Shown here piece after piece: positions 56,080-64,000 of a stretch of DNA of 64,000 nt. The DNA is from Mixophyes australis (Eukaryota; Chordata; Amphibia; Anura; Limnodynastidae). Both the position numbers and the translations under genes were made by a program. Position 1 is the first letter of the stretch. Each line of letters starts with the position of its first letter. The notes under the pieces are model-generated. The model ran no database searches, was not told the origin of the DNA, and worked only from the letters and a program-made list of their open reading frames with translations. The stretch spans positions 57,742,289-57,806,288 of the forward strand of contig JAVHZZ010000003.1 in NCBI GenBank assembly GCA_036250195.1, in the 5' to 3' direction.

Positions 56080-56778
56080 TGCTCCTGCTGCATCTTTAAT
56101 CTCCTTCTCCTCTGTGGATACTTCCCTCACATACCTGAAGAACTGCCAAACTTATGTAGCCACAGGAATGGATATTACAACTGGAGTGGCATTAGATCTG
56201 CACAGGAAACATGTGTGCAGCATGGAATCCGTTATGTTGAAATAATCTGCATTAAACAGAGATTTAAACCAATATATAGATGCAGTTGAGGAGACCATAC
56301 TTAAGTTAAAACATGACCCACCGGATGAGATCCTAGATTTAAGAGACCTTGTACACAAGAGATACAATGCGCTTCAGAAGAATAACACAGAGGGGGCCCT
56401 GAGGCAGGACGGTAAATATGTCCAGTTAAAGAACAGCTAAGAGACGTGATAAAACAAATAGGTGTGTCACCGGCCCCTGCAGACAAAGCTTTGTAAGATG
56501 AAGACGAGGAGATTGCCGTCACCCAGAGCACTGCGAATTTCACTTGTCCTATAACACAGTTGGAGATTGTCGATTCAGTAAAAAGCAAAGTATGTGGTCA
56601 CACATATGAGAGAGAAGCAAATGAAATGATGATTGAAAATAAACTTCAGAAGGGTAATTTTGCCAGGTGTCCAAAAATTGGCTGTGATCACTCTGACATG
56701 AGAATATCGGATCTTGTTCCAGACAATTCACTAAAAAGTGCCATTGACATTCACCGTAAAAAGCAAGGTTATCACTGA
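56080..56778 (+). pseudogene. nsmce2: Processed pseudogene of NSMCE2 (MMS21 SUMO ligase)
   Basis: Plus-strand fragments run without introns through the whole protein: [19 protein letters not shown] and [12 protein letters not shown] (about 56100-56200); CSMESVMLK then a stop; NRDLNQYIDAVEETI, PPDEILDLRDLV and GKYVQLKNS (about 56250-56440); and [20 protein letters not shown], then [28 protein letters not shown] and a stop at 56776-56778. The last block is the SP-RING (C...C-x-H...C...C) of NSMCE2, the SUMO E3 of the SMC5/6 complex. Stops and frameshifts near 56245 and 56440 break it. Absence of introns indicates retrocopy origin; no clear poly-A tail or target duplication was identified. Confidence 0.85.
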
Positions 56779-56999
56779 GCTTCGAATTGCCCCAATCCCC
56801 AAAATAGTATAATATAGTTAGGTACCTTTTCACTTAAAGTGCAGATTACAAACACTTTGTGCAATACTGATGAAACAGCAGCTATGTAGAAGGTTTATAA
56901 TAATAATACATATACACGTCTAATTAGACATCCATGCTTACTTTACTTCTACAAGCAATGTTGTTCTTTGTTAATAAAACTGTTGTCTTTATACCATAA

Positions 57000-57280
57000 G
57001 AAAAATAATAGTAGGATCAGGTGGAGTTACGGCAGCGGTGTCAATTCTTTTAGAGTAGACCAGACTTCAAAATGTTATGCTGAGTCATCTGCTGAGTCAT
57101 CTGCGTCATCAATGAGTGTTTTGGGCAAGCTAAGTTTTGCAAAGCACACACAACAGTTTAATGCACATGTATGCAACACTGGCACACAGCGGTAGCTGAA
57201 AGGAAAAGTGGTGCAAAATGGAATTGTCCCACCCACCCTTATAATGGATCTTAAAAATGACATGCACACTTTAGCAAACC
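57000..57280 (-). pseudogene. Duplicate fragment of the hAT transposase region
   Basis: 57000-57130 matches 57736-58000 (GGATCAGGTGGAGTTACGG; AGACCAGACTTCAAAATGTT; GCTGAGTCATCTGC), and 57155-57280 matches the noncoding part near 55790-55920. It is a second, rearranged copy of the hAT family rather than a continuation of the one at 57314-60240. Confidence 0.65.
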
Positions 57281-57313
57281 AAGTACTTACACTACCAATG
57301 ATGTTAATTAACC

Positions 57314-60240
57314 CTACAGTGGCAAGACATTGCTGTCATCATCCTCAGCCTCATCCTCGCCCTCATCAGTGTGAACATCTTCCTCACACAATATTAATTC
57401 AACCCCACTGGAATCCACCATTACAGAAGTCTCTGTACTTTGATGTATTTTCCGGGAAAGGCCTTCCTCGTGGAATTTGTACTTAATTTTGATGAACATC
57501 ATCTTTTCCACATTTTTAGGAAGTAGCCACCTATGCCGATCACTAACAAGGTTCCTGGCTGTGCTGCAAACTCTTCCTGAGTACACACTGGAGGGTGAGC
57601 AGCTTAGGTATTGCAAAGCGAGTTTGTACATGGGTCTCCAAATTGCATTTTTTCCTCTCAGTATTTAAAGGACTGTCTGACATGTCTATTTCTATGCTGT
57701 CATTAAAATAATCCTGCACCATCCTTTGGATGTTAATAGTAGTAGAATCAGGTGGAATTACGGCAGAGGTGTCACGGTTTTTGGTCAATTGTTTTAGACC
57801 AGACCAGGGGGTAAATGTATTAACCTCCGGTTTCTTAAACCCCCGCGAGTTCGCCGTCTTGGACGCTTAAATTTAAAGCGCAATTTAAGCGCCGAAGATG
57901 CCGAACTCACGGGGATTGAAGAAACCGGAGGTTAATACATTTACCCCTAGATGTTAAAATGTTGTGCTGAGTCATCTGCATCATCCCTGGGTCTTTTGGG
58001 AAAACTAAGTTTCTTCTTAGCAGCAGTTGCCTGAGAAACTGTAGGAGGAGGCGCTGTCATGCCATGTACCACTTGAGCTGTCAACTCGCTCACCAGGAGC
58101 TCCTTGCATCTCTTGAGATCTAGGTCAGTTGAAAGCAAAGAGAAGACATAGCTCTTAAACCTAGGATTAAGCACAATCGCCAAAATGTTGTGATCTGATT
58201 TCAAGATTTTGTTAACTCTTGGATCCTGACGAAGTGAATAAAGTACTTGAGCTACAAGTCCGACATACTTAATATAATAGCTTTGTTTCATCTCCTCTTT
58301 CAGTTTCTCAAGCTGCTTTTCCAAAAGTCTAATTAATGGAATCACTTTGTTCAAGTTAGCAGTGTCGAAACTCAATTCACATGTGACTGCTTTGAATGGT
58401 TTCAGCACCTTGCACAATATGGAAAGTATTCTCCACAGCGCTGGACTAAAATACATCCCCCCCTCCCTTTCCATTGTCATAGCTTGTGGAGTAAGTGTGG
58501 ATGGCTTTTTGTTGTTCCTCCATCATCATAAGCATATAAAGGGTGGAATTCCACCTTGTTACCACCTCTTGCTTCAGTTGGTGGCAGGGGAAATTAAATT
58601 GTTCTAGTAGCTGCAGCAATCTCCTACATGCTGTTGCAGAATTCTGGATATGTCCCGAAATATTACGGGCCACAGACAGCATCTCCTGCCCATTCCTGTC
58701 ATTTTTCAAACAGCTCTGCACCATCAAGCTGATTGTGTGATCAAAACAGGGAATGTGATGGAATTCATCCAGCTGTAATGCTTTCACAATGTTGGTGGCG
58801 GTATCAGAAATTACATATCCTGGGGAGAGTCCAAGTGGGATAATTCATGTAGCAATGACATCCCTTAGTTTTTGTAACATATTGTTAGCTGTATGCCTCT
58901 TAGTGATACACAGATACACAGAGTAGCCTGCCTCTGACAAATGTGACGTACTTGGGTACATGCTGCTGCTGTTCCTGCTTGTGGAGGCGAATCACCAACC
59001 CAGTGGGCTGTCACAGTCATATAATCTTTAGTTTGCCCACTTCTGCTTGTTCACATATCTGTAATTAAGTGCACCATGGGTAGAATGGCATTTTGTAGCC
59101 CAATGATTACATTTTTATGAACCTTCTTGTAGAGGTGAGGAAGAGCTTTTCTAGTAAAATGGTGTCATGATGGAATTTGGTAATGGGGACACAAGACCTT
59201 AAGTAACTGTCTAAAACCAGTTGCATTAATAGTGGATATTAGACGCAGATCTAATAATGGCATAGTCGCCATGGCATCTGTGATCCGCTTTGCGACTGGG
59301 TGACAGCTTTCATACTTGCTTCTGCTTAAAAATGGTTTGTTTAACAGTCAATTGTTGTAAACTACTAGTAGTCTTCTTCTTGGTCTGCTTCTGGGATGAA
59401 GATCCACCCCCAGCAACAGCAGCAGCAGCCCTAACACTAAAGAATTCTTCTGAGGAATCCTGAATAAAGGAGGAGCCATCTAGACTTAGCAACTTGGATG
59501 CAGGACTAACTCCAATCGTTAGTGAGGATATTGATGAGGATGGTGTTGTGGGTGTAGACTGCAGGTGCCGGGATCTAGGTGAGAGAAGGGAGCTAGCTGA
59601 TGCTGGACTGTTTGTTGTTATTTTGTTAGCATAAGTTTCATATTTTCCCAAAAGCTTCCCATGAACTATCTTCAAATGGCGTAACATGGATAAAGTTCGT
59701 AGATGGTTAAGGTCCCTACCTGTACTGACTGTGGCTTTACAAACACTACAAATGGCTAGACAATTGTAGTCAGGATTTGGGTACAAATAATGCCACACAT
59801 AAGAAGTGGCTTTTTTGGTCTTATGTCCAGGCATGACAATGGTCTTCTTTTTATCATGTGCCAGAACTGCTTCCACTGGTGCAGGACTTACACAAACAAA
59901 CTCCTCCTCCTCAACCTCCTCATTAACACCCTCGTCGGCTACACAAATATCCCCCCTCATCCTCTTCCAATTCAAAAGTGGCATCCTCAATTGGTGTATC
60001 ACCGGCTACACTTGGGTTGCTCGTCCACACATCTGCAGAAATGCTGAAAGGCTGCTTCTTTATAAGTGCACTATCATAAAGGTCAGGCTTACACATAGCA
60101 CTTGTGGATAGACTCTCCTCAGGGATTTGTGTCATTTCTGAATCTAAACATACAGTTTTTTCTGCATTGCTGTTTTTTTCCAGTAATTTATCACCACTTT
60201 TTGAGTCTGAATGACAAGGTCTTGCATCGTCATGATTGAC
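57314..60240 (-). pseudogene. hAT-family transposase with BED zinc finger (decayed)
   Basis: On the minus strand: an acidic N-terminus, then a BED finger (YNCLAICSVCKATVSTGRD...LRHLKIVH, C-x2-C and H-x4-H, about 59665-59780), a serine/glutamine-rich linker and a stretch ending NATGFRQLL. The catalytic region includes FHHIPCFDHTISLMVQSC and TRWNSTLYML (58446-58787), then LKPFKAVTCELSFDTANLN. A C-terminal hAT dimerisation block follows, LQYLSCSPSSVYSGRVCSTA with LLPKNVEKMMFIK (57480-57640). The fragments are in different frames and separated by stops, and a MITE at 57808-57947 interrupts the C-terminal part. The arrangement fits Ac/ZBED-type hAT transposases. Confidence 0.85.
57808..57947. mobile_element. 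Palindromic MITE (GGGGTAAATGTATTAACCTC termini, 140 bp) inside the hAT transposase
   Basis: Inverted arms GGGGTAAATGTATTAACCTC and GAGGTTAATACATTTACCCC extend with mismatches through CCGGTTTCTT/AAGAAACCGG and CCGCGAGTTCG/CGAACTCACGG to a central palindromic TTAAATTTAA. The related hAT copy at 57051-57080 lacks this block, giving an empty-site comparison. Confidence 0.88.
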
Positions 60241-60499
60241 AAATTAGCACTCATACAGAAAGCCGAAGGCCTGATTCCTTCCTTGCCACTGCATTTGTAG
60301 AATGTCAGGTTTTATGTTTTTCTGCAGTTAACTTTGCCTTGATTACAGGTGTTTTATTTTTAATTTTTGTTTCCCTTGCTTAAAAAGACTATGCACTTTA
60401 ACATAGGCTTTAGCAGATGACATAGAGGGCTTACTAGTCTGGGGGAGACGTATGTGGGGGCAGACGTGTGTTTTCTACCGTAAGTGGTTTTCTCACAAA

Positions 60500-60814
60500 G
60501 GGCCTGATTCATTAAGGATATTAACTTAAGAAACTTCTTATTTCAGTCTCCTGGACAAAACCATGTTACAATGCAAGGGGTGCAGATTAGTATTCTGTTT
60601 TGCACATAACCTTTTTTCATGTAGCACATAAATATCAACTTTAAATTCCAGTGTACAAATAAGCTATCAAGTATTTGTGTGCTACATGAAAAAAACAGTC
60701 AGTATTTAAGTTATGTGCAAAACAGAATACTAATTTGCACCCCTTGCATTGTAACATGGTTTTGTCCAGGAGACTGAAATAGTCTTAAGTTAAGATCCTT
60801 AATGAATCAGGCCC
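60500..60814. mobile_element. Near-perfect palindromic MITE (GGGCCTGATTCATTAAGGAT termini, 315 bp)
   Basis: Left GGGCCTGATTCATTAAGGAT and right ATCCTTAATGAATCAGGCCC are exact inverted partners. The homology continues through CAGTCTCCTGGACAAAACCATG, ATGCAAGGGGTGCA and TATTCTGTTTTGCACATAA to a spacer of about 55 bp. It interrupts the L2 monomer: CTCACAAA before, AAAGTG after, while the other L2 reads CTCACAAAGTGG. The target duplication is AAA, or CAAAG if the outermost G/C belongs to the host. Confidence 0.92.
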
Positions 60815-61199
60815 AAAGTGTTTAGAAAATACAGTTAAACAAGAAAGATGAACAAACATTGAACGACAATTGAAGACATCTAGAACTAATCTACATCTTT
60901 TGCAGCTTTTACACTGCTACTTCTGATTGCACAGGACATTACAACTAGGTAAATATTTTTAATCCCTGTATTTGCTGCTAATTTCCTTCCAAAAACCAAT
61001 GTTTGCCAAATTATTTTTCTTGCTTTCCCTTCATGGCATTATCTTTAGAACTATATCCTTCTTCACCCTTCTTGCAACACACACCTCTGTCCACATTGCC
61101 CCTCCATTAATCACTCATCTCTAATTAACACTCATGAACTGTTTCCTATTTAAATTCAATAGTTAGAACAGCCTCACCCTGTCGCCAGAAACTAAAAGG

Positions 61200-63650
61200 A
61201 CACTCATCTTACAAGCATCCTTCTTAACTTTCTTCCTCCCTGCTTCTATTAGCTGGTGATATATCACCTAATCCAGATCCTCCACACTTCTCCCTCACAT
61301 ATATATCTGAACGCTACCGAAATCCAGCAAACCTCAAAAGCATAACCTGTCTCCCTTTTCTTCTAAAGTCTTTTAAATGTGCCCTTTGGAATGTGCGTTT
61401 AGTTTGTAACAAACTTACCTCCATACATGACCTCTTCCTCTCAAACAATCTCAACCTTATTGCAATAACAGAAACATGGCTCACGCATTCAGACACTGCA
61501 TCAGCTGCAACCCTATCACATAGTGGTCTCCATTTCACCCACACTCCCAGACCTGGAGGCAGACAAGGAGGGAGGGTTGAACTACTTCTCTCCCCACAGT
61601 GCACATTCACAATTCTACCACATGTTCCATCACTCACGTTCACATCTTTTGAAGTACATACTGTTAGGATTTTTTATCCATTCTCTATGCGTGGTGCTGT
61701 CATCTGTCGCCCCCCTGGACCTCACCAACAATTTCTTGAACACTTCTCTGCATGGCTCCCTCACTTCTTATCCTCTGACCTCCCCACCATCATCATGGGG
61801 GATTTCAACATCCCTATTGCTAATCCACGTTCCAATGCTGCTTCCAAGCTACTCTCTAACATCCTCACTTGACCTCTCCCAGTGGATTGAATCCGCTACT
61901 CATCAGGATGGCCACTGTCTTGATCTTGTTTTCTCTAAATTATGCTCAGTTTCTAATTTTCTTAACACTCCTTTCCCCCTCTCAGATCATCACCTTATTA
62001 GTTACTCCCTGACTCCCAATTCTTTAACCTTCCATCTGTAAAACTCTTCCAAGCCTCCTCATACCCTCAGGAATATTAACTCTATTGATTTTCAACAGTT
62101 TTCCACCTCTCTCCAACACCTTCTCTCCCAAATTTCTACATTCTCCTCCCCTGAAATGGCAGTTCCTCATTTTCACCAAACCCTAGCAACTGCCCTTGAT
62201 CAAGTGACTCCAGTGACTCTTCAGACTCCACGAAAGTAACATGAAATCTACAAAGCTTTCTTGTAAAGCTGAACGTCACTGGCGTAAATCTTGTTCCTCT
62301 AATGATTTCAGCGCATATACTGCTATCTACCACTCATATCAAAGTGCTCTGGACATTGCTAAACAAGCATACTTCCACTTTCTCATCTATGCTCAGGCTT
62401 CTAACCCCAAAAGCCTTTTTGACACCTTTAAATGTCTTCTCAATCCTCCCACCCCAAATCCTCCAACTACCATCAGTGCCCAGGATCTTGCTTCCTATTT
62501 CAAGGACAAGATGGATAAAATCAGACTTGAAATAGTATCATCTCCCTCGACTAGCTATCAGCTCATTTCCTTCCCAGCATCCTCTGACACCCTCTCTTCA
62601 TTTGATCCCACAAATGAAGAGGAAGTTTCTACTCTCTTCTCATCTTCCTACTCTACCTCCTGTCCTCTTGATCCCATACCCTCGCAAATTGGTAGAGCCC
62701 TGTCTCATGTGCTCATTCCACCTCTAACTAAATTCTGTAATCTATCTCTCTTTACTGGTATCTTTCCATCACTATTCAAGCACGCAGAGATTACGCCTAT
62801 TCTAAAAAAAAACAAAATTCTGACCCAAACTCTCTCTCAAATTATCACCCCATCTCTCAGCTCCCATGCTCTCTTTACTGACTGTCTTTCTGCCATTTCA
62901 TCTTGGATGTCCTCTTGCCAACTCAAGCTCAATCTTTCAAAAACAGATTTAATAATAATCCCATCCAACAATACAAGCTTACTGCCTGACATTTCTATTT
63001 CTGTTGACAGCATGACCATAAATCCCACCACGCAAGCTCGCTGCCTAGGTATAATCCTTGACTCGCAACAATCCTTTATTCCCCATATCAACTCTATATT
63101 TACATCATGCTGCATACATCTAAAAAGTATTTCCAGAAAACTTACATATCTCACACAAAACACTGCAAAAACTTTAATTCATGCACTCATCATCTTCAGC
63201 ATCGACTATTGCAATTCCCTCCTTGCTTGTCTGCCCAAAATCAGACTCGAGCCCTTACAATTTATTTTGCACGCATCAGCGAGATTGATTTTCCTTGCAG
63301 ATCATTTTACATCTGCTGAGTCACTCTGTCAGTCTCTACATCGGTTGCCTGTTTTTCAGTGAATCCAATATATAATTCTTCTACTAACATACAAGGCCAT
63401 CAACAAAATTACACCAACATACATCTCTTCACTTGTCTCAAAATATCTCCCAGCTCAACACCTCTGTTCTGCACAAGATCTGCGTCTCTCTTCTACTCTC
63501 ATCAGTTCCTCCCATTTTCAGTTACAGGACTTTTTTCGGGCTCCACCCACTTTATGGAATTCACTCCCTTGCACCACAAGACTTTCCTCTAGTCTTCAAA
63601 CTTTCAAGCATTCTCTGAAAACCCACCTCTTCAGACAAGTTTATAGTATT
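61200..63650 (+). pseudogene. L2 ORF, second copy, internally deleted
   Basis: The 2A-like motif at 61255-61281 reads GDISPNPDP, so the essential final glycine is replaced. Endonuclease blocks ETWLTHSD, MGDFNIPIANP and SDHHLISYSL lie between 61480 and 62010. From 62241 the frame runs 373 residues but jumps near 62871 from the early RT (SQIITPSLSSHAL) directly to [13 protein letters not shown], lacking the catalytic FYADD block that the other copy retains at about 45516. The end (about 63500-63600) contains the TLWNSL region. Stops occur at 61870 and 63362. Confidence 0.85.
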
Positions 63651-64000
63651 CCTCAACCACCTTCTTAATCTCCCTAGGTTACCCTATTACCACTCTCTAC
63701 ACAGCTAATACAAGACAACAACCCTCTGACCAACATAGTTATGTGACTGAGCATACAGCCCACTAAATATTTTGTAACCTTTGCATTCTAGCTGGACAAA
63801 TCTTCAATAAGATGTAGCACTTACCCTTGTGTATCAAAGAGTCCCATAGATCGTAAGCTTGCGAGCAGGACCTTCTTAACTGTACATATGTATGTATTAC
63901 CCAGTATTGTTTTATTACTGTTTGTTCCCAATTGTAAAGCACTATGGAATCTTCTGGCGCTATATAAATAAATATTGATAAAGATGATGATTACTGTCAT

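Larger units (their letters stand above)
60441..63990 (+). mobile_element. L2-type LINE 2, with MITE in the 5' region and deleted RT core
   Basis: The 5' end has the monomer-like GGGAGACGTATGTGGGGGCA and TTTTCTCACAAA, as in the first L2. A MITE lies at 60500-60814. The coding region (61200-63650) has the GDISPNP motif, endonuclease (GDFNIPIANP, SDHHLI) and C-terminal RT region, followed by the conserved 3' UTR with GGCGCTATATAAATAAA near 63957. It lies on the plus strand, antisense to tpo. Confidence 0.85.

Noticed and set aside
1..64000. CRISPR arrays, operons, bacterial promoters
   Set aside because: Spliced exons, LINEs and LTR elements show a vertebrate nuclear genome. The regular repeats are minisatellites or LTR repeats without spacer diversity.

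Overview
The window is vertebrate nuclear DNA, most likely from an anuran amphibian. That guess rests on the mix of L2, L1, chromovirus, hAT, Tc1 and palindromic MITE copies and on the dense TA and CA microsatellites; the species is not identified. The only host gene I can support is thyroid peroxidase (tpo) on the minus strand. Five consecutive exons lie at 54094-53924, 53112-52875, 38792-38584, 36310-36149 and 25705-25574. They encode the C-terminal part of the haem peroxidase domain, then a sushi (CCP) module, then a calcium-binding EGF module. Splice sites are canonical and the phases chain without a break (1-1, 1-2, 2-1, 1-1, 1-1). Upstream exons must lie beyond 64000. The membrane-anchor and cytoplasmic exons expected after the EGF exon were not found.

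Nearly everything else is nested transposable elements. 1-11859: an L1-type LINE (endonuclease, reverse transcriptase, C-terminal CCHC) split by a Ty3/Gypsy chromovirus at 2906-10013 with a 5-bp target duplication. 12237-14245: an L2 3' end, a non-autonomous hAT-like element carrying a second hAT insertion with a clean 8-bp duplication, and microsatellites. 14999-19318: a gag-protease LTR-element remnant with apparently solo LTRs inserted in it, one nested inside another. 20163-23458: a dead Tc1 transposase split by a palindromic element, itself split by a hAT element loaded with C-rich minisatellites and a near-perfect 142-bp palindrome. 27160-33250: an old L1 split by a second, internally deleted chromovirus on the minus strand. 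40156-46697: an L2 element with repeated 5' monomers and a 2A-like motif, interrupted by a 1.9-kb solo LTR of the same chromovirus lineage. 55470-60240: decayed hAT transposase, a processed NSMCE2 pseudogene and a small palindromic MITE. 60441-63990: a second L2 copy with a MITE in its 5' region and an RT deletion.

The most interesting signals are in the four chromovirus LTRs that keep the 5' part. Each has a TATA box exactly 31 bp upstream of a 10-mer that is complementary to the site just inside the 5' LTR, the signature of Tf1/sushi-type self-priming. An 11-bp inverted repeat brackets the TATA box. An array of about four small hairpins follows downstream, one with a compensatory base-pair change. 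The pol reading frame runs into the LTR and ends at a conserved stop there. All functional statements are inferences from sequence; no alignment or search was run.
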